From Ancylostoma caninum (taxonomy: Eukaryota; Nematoda; Chromadorea; Rhabditida; Ancylostomatidae), in contig JBAJFG010000231.1 of the NCBI GenBank assembly GCA_037903475.1, positions 1 through 64,000 of the forward strand: a stretch of 64,000 bases of DNA. The letters run 5' to 3'. Positions 1 to 11,084 of the stretch are shown in pieces. The notes under the pieces are model-generated. The model did no database searches. It saw only the letters and a program-made list of their open reading frames with translations, and was not told the origin of the DNA. Made by a program: the position numbers and the translations under genes. Position 1 is the stretch's first letter, and every line of letters starts with the position of its first letter.

Positions 1-132
1 ATATCGAAACACAGTTTTGTTCGCGCGACCATCGCGACGGCAAAACGAACGTTTGCTTCCTGCCAAAAATTCTCTTCGTCTCTCCGTTGTGCACTGTATA
101 TCGCCGCGTCAAATTTGACGCGCAGCGGCGAA
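1..132 (-). mobile_element. Partial MITE, same family as the 37.7 kb copy
   Basis: This edge sequence matches the reverse complement of the interior and one inner end of the small inverted-repeat element at 37735-37963. Shared stretches include GTTCGCGCG, CCTGCCA, TTGNGCACTGT and a palindromic CGCGTCAAATTTGACGCG block. The other end lies outside the window. No coding potential is seen. The element class is unknown; it is inferred to be a non-autonomous DNA transposon from the paired ends of the complete copy. Confidence 0.5.
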
Positions 133-1426
133 TAGTGCGTTCCAAAGGAATTTTATATGATGTCATTAGTATTCAATGCCTCACGCTACTTATGGAAAAT
201 AAAACATGAATTAACGCAAGTTTTCTAGCACTTTTTTATTCTTTCTCTGTATTCCATATTTTTTTAAACTTAGTATTCGGGCGCAGCTTCTTTCTTTTTA
301 TACCTCTGATTATCTGTTTTTGAAAATCGCATTATAAGGAGCAGTAAAGCAAAATACTTGAGAAGATACAAGTATTTATTATTATCATGATCCTTCGAAT
401 CGCGATTAACTCACGGAAAATTCTGCCTTGAGAATGATTTGCACTTTAAGAGTTTTGCCGTTGATCGTCTGTTAATTTAACATCGACTGCTCTAGAACTG
501 GTGTTCGTTCTGAGTAATACAAGTTCAATGACCACCAAATGATTAGATTTGTGATGTTTGTATGAGTTTTACCTTGCAACTTAATTTGTTGCTATCCGTT
601 GTTTTAGTTTGTGAACTGTCTGCATTTTTCTTCGATCATGTACACTGTTTTGTTCCGTTCTGGTTCCTTCTTTGACAGTGTCCGTTTTTTCTTCATGTGT
701 GTTGTTCAGATGTTTATTTACCCTAGAAGTAATTTCGGCAAAAGGTAAATTTTGAGAATTATTCTACCCAACGTCTCGAGCTTTTTCCAGAAACTCGCAT
801 TCTTTCTGTGGTGCCTTCCGTGATGATGCCATTAGTCGTAGTCGTGAGATCTCATCTACGTTGGATATTACGACTTCTTGTGATTAGCCTGTTTTTAGTA
901 TGGTGCGCTTTCACCTCCGCATAGTAGGTAGATGAAGGAAGAGATTACTTCAGTTTACCTGGTTGTACTAACTAATTCTAATATTGTTCCATTGTCGATC
1001 GATGCACTGATGATATTATGTTGTATCTAAGCAGTTGTAGTGAGAGCGGAGCTTCCGCGTAGGGACCTGGCTAGGGTCGCGCCCGGGTAGGCGCGTGGAT
1101 TTCGGATTTCGTAAGAGAGAAATAGCGCTGAGAGTTATTGAGCCGCCGCTGACTGACGGCTTATATTTTATTGACACCTCATTATTCTTACCGGTTATTC
1201 ACTGTCTCAGTTATTTTTTCGATCTCCCTAACTAAAGAAGTTGCCATATATAATCATTCCATTTAGTCAGTGCTAGTGTTTTGTAGAATATCACACCATA
1301 GTAAAAGTTGCGTGTCCTAATTGTTTACGTTGTCATACGGTTCCAATTCCGCGGCTATTTCGTAATTGCTTGTCGTTCTCATACCAGTGGGGAGTTAAAA
1401 CAAACGAGACTAATTGTTTAAGGTAT
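133..1426. other. No feature recognised
   Basis: Moderately AT-rich sequence with no open frame longer than background, no recognisable domain and no clear terminal repeats. Possible splice-like signals occur, but none join into a coding chain. Confidence 0.5.
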
Positions 1427-1993
1427 GAGCCTACGAGTCCGACTGGGGAATCCAAATAAGGGAAACGAGGCTACTAGGTGAGTTCACCAAAGAGACCGGA
1501 GTGGTCTCGGATCCAACAAAAGCCCAAGCCTCGTTCAGCCTACATTTACAGCAGTGGATGCGGCGAAAAGTCAGACTTATGTTCCGTCCACCTCCTGACT
1601 TGAAAGACCTTCTCTCCTCCACTCGCATATACAAAAGCAGATGCCATGAAGTCAATTGCCGATATTGCTCTACGGAGAAAATATGCGATCTCCGAGGCAC
1701 TGTGTACATTATTATATGCAGTGGATGTGGCGAAAAGTATATCGGTGAGACAAGGAGGCCACTGCGCAAAAGGTTGGATGAGCTTCCTACCTAGAGGAAA
1801 GTTCTTCGCGATACTGGTCCCTCAGACACGCGACTCAGCGACCACCAATGTTCACTGTCCAAGTATTACATCATCATCTAACTAAAACTTTGGAGAGAAA
1901 AATAAGGGAAGCCAGAGAAATCAGAAGGCACGAGCCAGAGATAAGCAACAGAGATGAGCTGGAGGAGATATTGCTGCTGATCACGTGATAAGA
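1427..1993 (+). pseudogene. Penelope-like retroelement, C-terminal GIY-YIG endonuclease (frameshifted)
   Basis: A frame open from about 1427 gives a basic linker, a cysteine cluster (CHEVNCRYC) and the GIY-YIG core VYIIICSGCGEKYIGETRRP followed by LRKRL, the layout of the endonuclease domain that ends Penelope-like retroelements. The frame breaks near 1790. It resumes in another frame with HHHLTKTLERKIREAREIRR and DELEE before a TGA at 1991-1993, matching the usual C-terminal tail of these proteins. The reverse transcriptase that should precede it is absent, so this is a 5'-truncated, mutated insertion. In intact elements the protein reverse-transcribes the element RNA and nicks target DNA. 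Family assignment is confident; the subfamily is not determined. Confidence 0.8.
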
Positions 1994-3060
1994 TCTCCTT
2001 TCCTTTTAAGGCGCTCTGGTTTAGTAACCCTCACTCTATTGCTGTGATCAAAAAAGAGGTGAGGTCCTTCTCTGCCTCACGCTCTTCTCTTCCGTTCTGA
2101 GTGAGATTCCATTCTATAGGTGTACATTACTGTGTTGGTAGCTAGAGTCATCAGCAACGTCTTGCCTCATGGTATTGTTGCTAATTAGATTGTTCATCTC
2201 TGTATCTGATAATTTTGCAATCGTTCTGAATGTTAAGGTCTGACAAAGGCATTACATATGCCGAAAGCCAACAAGACTAAAGACATCGGAAAAGAGTCTC
2301 AATAACTCAGAAAAGTGAACACTACGTAGTTTAGCACTGGATCCAACCGAGCACCAGCTATGAGATTAGACAGAAGTGTTCAGGTTAGGGGAACAATTTA
2401 GTCGACTCTATTCCTTGCCTAAAAGTTCACTGGATTCAGTCGCGGCGAAAATGATCTTTTGCCAAAAGTACGCCGAGCTAAACCAGCACCTGTGGTCCAA
2501 ATTTCGATCTGTTGCTTAATTTTCCATAGACCTTTCATTTAGCCGAAAATTTGCAATAGCGCTAACTTATGTGGCAGCCTAATACTTACATTTTTCACTA
2601 GTTTATGTTGAGCTCTTCATCTGGCTTGCATTGTTTTTTCAATTCATTCGTCTAGAAAATCACTGTTACTTTATTCTTCTTTATTCTTGTGCTTCTTCTC
2701 GATCCAGGTTGATAGGTTTCACTCGTTAATCGTGGTTTTTCAAAGCCAGGTTCAAAAATCAGAGAACATGGAGACTTTTACTTTAGTATTCACCAGACAA
2801 TGATTTGTTGTCGAATTACTGCAATATAAGTATGTATGTTGAAGCAAAGCATAAAAGCAATTCCATAGGTTCTCACTGTCTACCAACTTTACTCTCGCTA
2901 CTTTGATCACCTATCAGTAGTATTTAAGCTTGGTGAACTTTGAATCCTCTGGTTGTTGGGTTTGTAATATGTGTGATTCCCAATTGTTAAGTGTTATTAC
3001 CATCGATCAAGCTGTGCTCTTCCCAGTTTGCCGAAAATTCGCGTTATATTATTCACTGAA
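1994..3060. other. Non-coding stretch after the Penelope-like fragment
   Basis: Apart from the hammerhead-like motif there is no convincing feature. The first 350 bases are probably the 3' region of the Penelope-like element; the rest is unassigned. Confidence 0.4.
2240..2266 (+). ncRNA. Degenerate hammerhead-ribozyme-like motif
   Basis: CTGACAA is followed by a perfect 5-bp hairpin stem (GGCAT / ATGCC) and then GAAA. This is the order of the hammerhead core (CTGANGA, stem II, GAAA), with one core mismatch. It lies about 250 bases downstream of the Penelope-like endonuclease and on the same strand. Hammerhead motifs are known in Penelope-like elements, so the context fits. Activity is doubtful because of the core change. 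Confidence 0.4.
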
Positions 3061-3081
3061 CTGATTTCTCTTTTCCTAGGT

Positions 3082-3330
3082 ATGGAAGATGGTGGGGATT
3101 ACGTGATGGACTTCGAACCCGACGTCTTTGAAAACAAATTCATTCACTGGAGTAAGCTGCCATCTCACGTAAAGATCCAGGTTCTCCGGAACCTGCCATA
3201 TCCAACTCTGAGAAACTTCATGTTTCTGAGCAAAGAATGTTGGGCTCTTGCATCGATGTTCAAGACGGAAGCTTATGCTGTTTATCTCGATGAAATGGCT
3301 TTCATTTCAGAATTACAAGATGTGGGTTAG
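3082..3330 (+). CDS. F-box-like protein, exon or short gene
   Basis: The 82-residue frame begins at ATG 3082, two bases after a strong TTTTCCTAG acceptor. That position suits either a spliced-leader trans-splice site or an internal exon start, and it is preferred to an upstream non-ATG extension. Residues about 22-60 read as an F-box: HWSKLPSHVKIQVLRNLPY, then TLRNFMFLSKECWAL, with the expected LP, the hydrophobic positions and the SK-C-L pattern. F-box proteins bring substrates to SCF ubiquitin ligases by binding Skp1, and nematodes carry very large, fast-evolving sets. The substrate-binding C-terminal domain normally expected is missing; the frame stops soon after (DVG, TAG). A GTGGGT near the end could be a donor to a later exon that I cannot identify. 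It may be a gene fragment. Confidence 0.6.
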   Translation: MEDGGDYVMDFEPDVFENKFIHWSKLPSHVKIQVLRNLPYPTLRNFMFLSKECWALASMFKTEAYAVYLDEMAFISELQDVG

Positions 3331-4095
3331 CAGCTTTAAACTATCCTTCCAGATCTGGGAATTTTCCAATATTACGGCGTCGTCTTAACACGCATAATTT
3401 TGCTAACTTCCAAAGGATTCTTTATTGATTAATATTAGGGTGTAAAACTATGGATGTACGCTGCTTTCTACCGCCCTAACGGACTCGCCAGTGACCAGCT
3501 ATCCTAGAATATTTGACACTTGCTGGAAGAGCAATTCATGGCGCATCTGAGCATATGTGAATTATTCCATAGATTTCAATACCCGTTTTTTGAAGAATTT
3601 TTGAAAGCGATCGACCAAAATTATGGATTTTCCACTCGTGTGTTATACGACTTCAAACAGGAAAAGACAAAAGCAGAATCACGCAGCACTTTATTCTGAA
3701 CGTTTATAGAATATTTACTTTCTACCTAGATCACATTCGTGTTAAAAGCGACTCCTTTAATATACCTCGACATTGGGTAACTGGACCGAAATTTCGAATG
3801 TCGATCGAACTTTCGATCGCCCTTATCTTAAATCTAGGCTGGAATGTCGTGCTAATGTTCGCCATGTAGCTTAGACTTGACGCTATCAGCCCATCGCTTG
3901 CTTCTACCCAAAAAGCTTTTCTTGGAAGAGAAAAACTCCAAAAACCGCGCCGAAGTCAGAATTTGGACGAGTAGCCGTTTTCCCTCATGGCGCAGCGACT
4001 TCATTGAACGAGGTCCTCGTTCTCTGGGGCAAAACATGGCAAAGGGTCACTGATACCTACCACGGATACATCTCGGACCGAGGTGTTGTATCACC
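3331..4095. other. No feature recognised
   Basis: No open frame, domain or repeat is supported between the F-box exon and the inverted-repeat arm that begins near 4096. Confidence 0.4.
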
Positions 4096-4319
4096 ACTAG
4101 CGCCCCTTCGGGACGCTAGAAAGTGGGGTGGGGCAGCCACTTGAGGCATGTGCAAAAGCTCCACACGTGCAAAATGCTTAGAAAATTAGCAAAATTAATC
4201 ATTAACTGGGCTCAAATTCAAAAACCTTCTTATAAATTACGTATAAGAGAAGCAGAACAAATCTTCCAATGGGCCCAAACATGAAGTCCTTCTTATGAGT
4301 TGAATATGCGAATGAGAAG

Positions 4320-4446
4320 TTCGTTCCCATCGTATGGCGTATTCGTGCGTATTCCTCACTATCGGGCCAACGCAGACGCGTTCTCCATCGGCGGAACTGT
4401 ATCCTGCCGTACCCCTCATTATTGGACAAAGCGAAATCGTATCCGA
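4320..4446 (+). repeat. Minisatellite with CGGACCCGTATCC-type unit
   Basis: About two degenerate units of a roughly 60-bp repeat containing CCTCACTATCGGGCC and CCATCGGCGGAACTGTATCC. The array is interrupted by the hAT-type MITE at 4447-4726 and resumes after it. Confidence 0.5.
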
Positions 4447-4726
4447 CAGTGGCGGACGCAGGGGGGGGGGGGCGGGGGGGGGCGCGCCCCCGAGAATGGG
4501 TCGCCAAATTTTCGAAATTACTTTACAATACAAATAAAAATCTTGTGTTAGTTTATTTTTAATTGTTTATTTTTATTATTATTTTTAATATATTTTTTAT
4601 TTATTGTTTATTATTATAATTAATATTATTTTTAATTTTATCTTCCGTCTGGGTCCCCAAAACGGCGGAGACCCCACTTTTCTTCCCACGCCCCCCCCTC
4701 CCGCCCACTTTCTGCGTCCGCCACTG
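4447..4726 (+). mobile_element. Non-autonomous hAT MITE, perfect 8-bp target duplication
   Basis: The element starts CAGTGGCGGACGCAG and ends with its reverse complement CTGCGTCCGCCACTG. It is flanked on both sides by GTATCCGA (4439-4446 and 4727-4734). An 8-bp duplication and CAGTGGCG-type ends are hallmarks of hAT transposons. The 280-bp body is a poly-G tract, GAGAATGGGTCGCC, an AT-rich core and GGGTCCCCAAAACGGCGGAGACCCC. It has no coding capacity. It inserted into the minisatellite, whose unit supplied the duplicated site. Confidence 0.85.
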
Positions 4727-4734
4727 GTATCCGA

Positions 4735-4982
4735 GTGTTTTCCACACTACTGGGCCGCAGCGGACTTTCCTCCATCGGTGGACCCGTATTCTGGCGCCAT
4801 CTTCACACATTAGGCCTGAACCGTATCCTGGTATTCTCCACTTTACTGAGTCACAGCGGACCAATCCTATGTTGGCGGACCCGTATCCTGGTGTTATCCA
4901 TACTACTGGGCCACGGCGGGCCCTTCCTCCATCAGAGCGCCCGCATTCTGGCGCCTTCCTCACAGTTAGGGCAAGCCGGATA
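4735..4982 (+). repeat. Minisatellite, ~60-bp unit
   Basis: About four diverged units built on GGCGGACCCGTATCCTGGTG, TTxTCCACACTACTGGGCC and CAGCGGACCxxTCCTCCAT. Related arrays occur inverted at 6590-6788 and 7071-7430, and again near 59440-59570. Confidence 0.7.
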
Positions 4983-5158
4983 TTAATTATTATAACAAAT
5001 AATAAATAAAAATTATATTAAAAATAATAACAATAATAAACAATTAAAAATAAACTAATACACCATTTTTATTTGTATTGTAAACTAATTTCGAAAATTT
5101 GGCGACTCATTCTCGGAGGCGCCCCCCCGCCCCCCTCAACCTCTCTCGTCCGCCACTG
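4983..5158 (-). mobile_element. Truncated copy of the CAGTGGCGGAC hAT MITE
   Basis: The right end GTCCGCCACTG is present. The sequence reads on the minus strand as the poly-G part, GAGAATGAGTCGCC and the AT-rich core of the 4447 element, but the other about 110 bases are missing. Confidence 0.75.
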
Positions 5159-5174
5159 ATATATATATATATAT

Positions 5175-5458
5175 CAGTGGAGAACGCAGAAAGTGGGCGG
5201 GAGAGGGGGGGGGGCGTGGGAAGAAAAGTGGGGTCTCCGCCGCTTTTGGGACCCAGATGGAAAATAAAATTAATAAAAACACTAATTATAATAATAAATA
5301 ATAATTAAAAATTATATTAAAAATAATAATAAAAATAAACGGTTAAAAATAAACTAATGCAAGGTTTTTATTTGTATTGTAAAGTAATTTCGAATATTTG
5401 GCGACCCATTCTCGCGAGAACCCCCCCCCCCCCCCCCCCCTCCCTCCGTCCGCCACTG
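5175..5458 (-). mobile_element. CAGTGGCGGAC hAT MITE, full-length copy
   Basis: It starts CAGTGGAGAACGCAG, ends CCGTCCGCCACTG and carries the same body as the 4447 copy in reverse orientation, including GGGGTCTCCGCCG and GGCGACCCATTCTCG. It sits in an (AT)n tract, so the target duplication (ATATATAT-like) cannot be fixed exactly. Confidence 0.8.
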
Positions 5459-6588
5459 AATATATATATACATATATATATTAATTTCCAGTTAGAACTA
5501 AAACAAGGATGGAGATTCGGAGTCTACTGCCACTAGCTTGAAAGAGCTATACTTCCTGAGCACAACAGTGCAGATATAGATGGGAATAAGTGATTTTGTA
5601 AGAAGTTATTTGAAGAAGTTATGTCGAAGTAATGCTGAAGTTGTAACTAAATTTTCCGCCGTAATTGAATGAAAGAGGCAGTTTTATTATCCGATGGGGC
5701 GAGCAGCCTCAACTGGAGCCAACCGTGCCAACATATATTAAAATAAATGATTTTCAGGAAAGTTATTTGATGGAAATTCTTTGGACCGGTGCTGAAGAAA
5801 TCCAAAGCAATACCTCCTCTCAAAATCATTTAACTCCATTTCCCTTGCACAATTGGTGGAAGAATAGTATCAGAAAGCTAATTAAATCCTTTTATTGTGT
5901 TTTGAAATGATTTTGAACATGAATTACAACGTTTAAGCAGGATCCGTTCGGTACCAACGATGCTGTGGGTATTGCTAGGTATTTTTTCAGCTGTAACTCC
6001 AACCAAAATCAAACCAAAACCAAATTAAATCCAATTCTCTTCCGGGTTTAGATAGAACTTTGCCAATTGCAGCCATAGGCCTGTTTTCCGCAAGAAAAAA
6101 AACTGTCCTTTCACAAGCGCGTGAAGCTGTGGTGCTAGCAAGATTTTCGCATGATACCCCCACAACTCTTGCCGAAATCAATTAACTCAATTTTCCTCTG
6201 ACATTGGCGGAAGAGTAGCATTAGTAGTCTAAATACAAAATTTGAACAGGATCCGTTCAGTACCAACGATGTTGTGGGGAAATGGGGACTGATAGGTACT
6301 TTTCAGTGTAATTTTTAAAACAAGTTTTAATTGTACTTTTATTTTAGCCGGAACTAATAGAATTGATATAACAAAAATCCTTCTGCTTAATCCTCTTTGC
6401 TCTTATTCCGCTGTCGCCGCAACCGCCGCGCGTGCAGCGGCTTGTGACGTCATCTACTATTGCGTTCCACTTCACGACGCCCAATCCGTCAAGGTGCCGC
6501 AGCTCTATGCTCGGCGGATGGAGCCGAAACACCCCCCCCCCCCTTTCGAGCAGAAAATGGGGAGACACGGTGACAATGCCAATCGAGT
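5459..6588. other. Unassigned, with a 60-bp direct repeat
   Basis: A block with CAGGATCCGTTC, GTACCAACGATG and TGTGGG recurs at about 5938-6000 and 6247-6313, followed each time by TAGGTA and TTTTCAG. Otherwise no gene or known element is seen. Confidence 0.4.
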
Positions 6589-6589
6589 T

Positions 6590-6788
6590 TCCACTTGGGT
6601 ATAGGCTGAACCCGTTTTCCAACAGCGGACACGTATTCCGCCCATATAATGTGAGATCACAGATATACATATGGCGGACCCATGTGGCTCAATAATGTGT
6701 AGAACGCCAACACACGGGTCCGCCAATGGAGGATCGGCTCGATTTGGACCAATCGTGTATAACCGTGTGTTGGGATATGGGTCCACTA
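6590..6788 (-). repeat. Minisatellite, inverted array
   Basis: Units of the same family as 4735-4982 read on the minus strand (for example CACACGGGTCCGCCAATGGA and GGATATGGGTCCACTATTGG on the plus strand). Confidence 0.6.
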
Positions 6789-7070
6789 TTGGAGGACGCA
6801 GTGGGGGTGGCGCACCCCCCCCCCCACCCTCCCGCTCTCCACTCGAGAATTGGTCGCCAACTTTTAGTAATTACTTCATAAAATAATCAAAAATTTGCAC
6901 TAATTGTTCTTGTTTGTTTGTTTTTATTATTACTTAAATATTTACTGTTAATTATTTTGCATGAGATTTATATTTTTTACCATTTTTGTTCTTCAATCCT
7001 TGGTCCCCGAAGTAGCCTTTCTTTCAAACGTCACTCCCTTCTCCTAAGTAGCCACTCTTATGTGCGCAGT
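6789..7070 (+). mobile_element. Diverged copy of the CAGTGGCGGAC MITE
   Basis: GGAGGACGCAGTGGGGG, GAGAATTGGTCGCCAAC, the AT-rich core and TTGGTCCCCGAAGTAG follow the order of the 4447 copy, but the ends are too eroded to mark precisely. Confidence 0.55.
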
Positions 7071-7430
7071 GAGGTCCACCGATGCAGGATGGGTCCACCG
7101 TTTATGCTTGGGCCCAGGAGTGATGGAAACACCAGGGTATAAGTTTCCCACGTAAGATGAGTCCACTGTGTCCAAATAGTGTGGAAAGCACAATGAGAAC
7201 AGTCCGCCAATGGAGGATCCTTCCTAAATGGACCAGTCGAGTAGAGAATTGCGGGATACGTGTCCGCTAATGGAGAACCGTTCCATCGTGGTCCAGTAGC
7301 GAGGAAAACGCCGGGGTAAGGTTACAGTGATTGAAGGTGGGCCTGCACTTGTTCGGTGTTGTGGAAAACTAGAAGGATATAAGTACGTTGTTGGCCTGTT
7401 GAGTGGAGGTGCACCTACGCGAAACGGCGG
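7071..7430 (-). repeat. Minisatellite, degenerate inverted array
   Basis: About six diverged units with GTCCNCCNATGGAGGATCC and GTGTGGAAAACNCCNGGGTA, inverted relative to the 4735 array. Confidence 0.5.
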
Positions 7431-8070
7431 GGAGAACGTCATGTAACGGGTTGACCAGTAGGAAGAGGTGCTCTCTCGAACCAAAAGTGCGAAGAGTAAT
7501 ACTAGTCTTGCGCCGCGGGTGCTTCTGAAAATTGGTTCAGTCCTCATTCGTGCTTATTTCCATTTGTGATTTTGCTTCCTGCTTTCTTCCGCGCCCTCAT
7601 TTCGTCTCAATTGACTACCACTACACCTCTTAGATATCCAAGAAGGCCATGTTGGAGTATCCCAACAACAATCTCAACTTGAATCATCTCGAACGGTAAC
7701 TGCTAGAATCATATAAAGGACATTCCCACGCATAATTTGGAGTGACTGGTCATGTTGGCCCATAGGCATGTAGGGAATGCCGTGGCATCTAGCGGAAAAA
7801 TATGTCATTACACGGGAAAGTAACTTTACATGTAGATGTGCGATGAAAAACTTACAATGCTATCATCAAAAGAAGACAGCCTTTCAGCGTTAGCCGGGAA
7901 GCCAGGGTTATAGAGCATACGCAATTCATAAGGATTTTGTATCCGAGTTTAGTGAATGATTAGTTCTACTTCTTTGTTAATTTTCTGAGGACTTCGCAAG
8001 TGTAAAGGTTTTGCGCAGACCTCAAGTGGCTGCCCTACCCAACTTTCTAGCGTCCCGAAAGAGCGCTACT

Positions 8071-9030
8071 AAAGATAAAGCGACAAGAACAGAGAGGGAG
8101 AAGAGCAATCCAAAACTGACAAACTGAAATCTTCTAGTGAGCGCTTACTTTAATTTTGATGCAAATGGGATTTCTTGGATTACAAATAAATTCAATGCAC
8201 CTAAAGTTTATTTATGTACACTTGGATATTCAGCGGCATTTACTTTAATGTGTTATTTGATTGAAATACAAGAATTCACTCCCGTTATTGTCAATCGAAA
8301 TGCCACGAGGCGGTTAATATTTATGTTTGAACAGCCAGCCATATGAACACGGACTAAATCGATCCGTTCTCCCCAACCCGTCGTCCAACTAGTTCATTTT
8401 CTTCCCAGTGAGCGAATTTGTCGTTGTGCTACTCATCTTCGCTTGATCTTTTGCAAGAATCGTTAGAATTTGGAAACTTTTTTCCGGAAAAAAATTCGCT
8501 CACTTAGAAAATTCCTCTCGATTCTATGATACTGAAAACATAACCATAACGAATTTGAACCTTTTCAAATTTACTACTAGTCCCCCTTTTTGGTCATCAG
8601 ACGAATAAACGAGTTCTATCTAAAAACAATGTCACTTCCCCTCCAACTTCAGTGCTTCAACAGAAAAAAATACGGAATTGCAGAACAAGGATGCCTAAAC
8701 GTCGCCGGGCGCCCACCAACTAGGCATGGGAGAGAATCGGTCAGCAGCTCAGAGGAGAACCGGGTAAGATCATAGCGTTCCACACCGAACATCATCCTTC
8801 ATTTCATGGTTTATTCAATTCTCTGAGTAGAACAAGATAAATGACTACTATTCCTGTAGCACGAAGTACGGCCATATCCGCTAGAATTATAATAAATGAT
8901 CGTTATTGTTCTTATCATAATTTTTTGGAAAAAAAACTGAGAACGCCGTTTGACGCCGTTCGTCTTTTTTGACTCCCTTAAATACACGTGTATCAGAGAT
9001 TGTCAGAGGGAAAATTGTGATACCATTCCA
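8071..9030. other. No confident feature; one unassigned ORF at 8137-8346
   Basis: A 69-residue plus-strand frame (8137-8346) follows an acceptor-like TCTTCTAG and contains DANGISWITNKFNAP and RNATRRLIFMF. It has no recognised domain and no initiating ATG. It could be a decayed transposon frame. Nothing else is supported. Confidence 0.3.
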
Positions 9031-9179
9031 GTACTTGTTGGAGCTTTCCTGATTTTCCGAACTTCCGCACAGTCTGGTTTACTACTGGAGTTCGACTTTC
9101 GGCATCTCCGCTGGAGTATGACACCCATACATGATAGTGATTGTTCTGGAACTTCCGCGGAGCTTCGAGGCAGATAGAA

Positions 9180-10930
9180 TGATCCAAGATACATATCGAA
9201 TGGCATATTTTCGTCCAAATTTTGCAGCGATATGTTCCTGTTTGACTTCTGCTAGTCATAAAAGAAGGCGTAGTAAATTATAAAAATTCTTCGGCAGATT
9301 TCCGTCAGAGCCTACTTCAGAATAATATTTCAATAATAGCATCCCTGTCGCATTTCGGATAAAGTCCGTGTCAGATGAAACGTAGCCCTGGGACTATTCC
9401 CATGACTAGATAGATTTTCATCAAGAATTAATTGTTCCATGTTACCGTTGAAGATGAGACCTGACGCAGGTACGTAGCACAGTCAGAGAGCAAACCTGCT
9501 TAATACCCATTCTCAATAACGAAAGCATCACAGTTCTGATGAAACGAAATCTGAAGCACTGGTTAATTATTTCTCTACGATATTGGAAGGCTCTGCCTGG
9601 AATGATGAAACCAACATCTCGGATTTCCATGTAAAATATCGTTGTTCTGACATCATGCTTGATGCTTCTACAACTTCCAAACTGCTGAAAAGACTCAAAC
9701 ATTCAACAACTGAACCCTTTGATGGAATTCCTCCAATAGTGTATAAAAATGCGTCTCCTCCCTTTGTCAACTTTTGACGCATATTTTTAATATCTCTATT
9801 TTTTGGGTGAAGTTCCATATATCTAGAAAGAAGCTATTGTCACTGCAATCCCAAAGAATGTCGATTCCAAATTGGTTTCAGATCTTCGATCTACAAGTGT
9901 CACACCAGCTAAAATTATGGAGAAAGTCGTGAGAAACAAGCTCTTATCTTTGCTAAACAGATTTCATGCATTCCCAATGGAATAGCATATAGTCATTGCT
10001 AATGGTCGTCCTGCTCTGTATATTGCGCTGGCTGAAAGTCATACCAGCACTGTCTCACCCGGTGGCTGCGAGACCACCAGCAGAGGACACTGATTTCGCC
10101 CCGAAACCCCGAAATGACTGCCTAAGTCTCTCGTTTTGACCATTGCCATTGGACACTGTATCCATCATTCGGCCATTAAGAATTTGAATCACTCACTGCG
10201 CAAGGTTTTCGAAAGTGTGGGTCCTGCGAGGGTTAACCTAAACTGGCTTGATAAATCGGTTTTCCGTTTGACGTCTGAGAATCTCTCTCCCCACCATTAT
10301 CTATGCACTGCAGGGCAATCCGAATGATACAAAGGATTTCGCAAGACTCTCGTGGTCTGAAGCCAGAAAAATCTGGACCCTTATTCTTAGTCTTTATATA
10401 GGAGGATCTTTCTTTTAAATCTACGGTACCTCGAACAATAAGTGCTCTGAAGTGCAAGAAGCTCTCAAATCCTCTTTACAAAGAACTACTGATTGGGATT
10501 CGTCTTTGGATATCACTATGAATCCTGTAGTTATGCATCTTGGAGATTTGTCTCCCCCCCCCCTCCCAATTTGTAGTTATGCATCTTAGAGATCTGTCCC
10601 CTCCCCCACTGAATACCAAGTTTACGTTTAAACTCTGAAGAATACCGACATGATTAGATATTTAGGCGTCCTTTTCGACTCTAAGCTTAATTTTAGTGCT
10701 TAGGTAGACTAAGCTGTTGATAATGCCCTCAGAGCTCTGCCTGACCGTTGTTGAATCCTACTGAATTTTCCCATTTTTCTCCCTCAAGTGATCCCTGTCA
10801 ATGGTGGAAAGTCGTTTGAGAAGAGCGAGAGACTGCGAACCCTCTTCCTTGAGGCCCCCTACACCGTTCGCCCAGGATCCCTGGCGGATTCGTCCGCCGT
10901 GTGTTAGGTTGATCAGCTAAGCCATGGTAT
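9180..10930 (+). pseudogene. CR1/Jockey-like LINE, reverse transcriptase remnant
   Basis: Pieces of a non-LTR retrotransposon polyprotein read on the plus strand through many frameshifts and stops. They include the linker before RT (EALVNYFSTILEGSAW, 9556-9603), RT block 1 (TTSKLLKRLKHSTTEPFDGI and PPIVYKNAS, 9669-9759), the block with VTAIPKN, STSVTPAKIMEKVVRNKLLS and LLNRFHAFP (9838-9975), and the thumb region (KNTDMIRYLGVLFDSKLNFS, 10642-10700). The catalytic FADD box is not readable. The order is correct, so one decayed copy is likely. A related 5' fragment lies at 27430-27800. Clade assignment is from motif style only. Confidence 0.65.
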
Positions 10931-11084
10931 CCGTTGGCCCACATGATTCGTTCTGGTTGTAGAAACATGATCTCAGTGGGGGACCTCCCAGATTCTGTAG
11001 CAGGAGAGTGGCCTTATGATCCGCCTGGACAAGATATTGAAATTTTATTTGGTTATTTAGTGGGATGAGCAAACAGAATCCTAG

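Larger units (their letters stand above)
4096..8070. mobile_element. Candidate foldback/inverted-repeat element, ~4 kb
   Basis: The segments about 4096-4215 and 7945-8070 are inverted copies of each other. Shared blocks include TTCGGGACGCTAGAAAGT, GGCAGCCACTTGAGG and CAAAA..C..ACAC. Between them lie minisatellite arrays in opposite orientations and several CAGTGGCGGAC MITEs, so the interior is roughly mirror-like. No transposase frame is visible. No target duplication could be fixed, so the outer limits are approximate. Confidence 0.45.
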
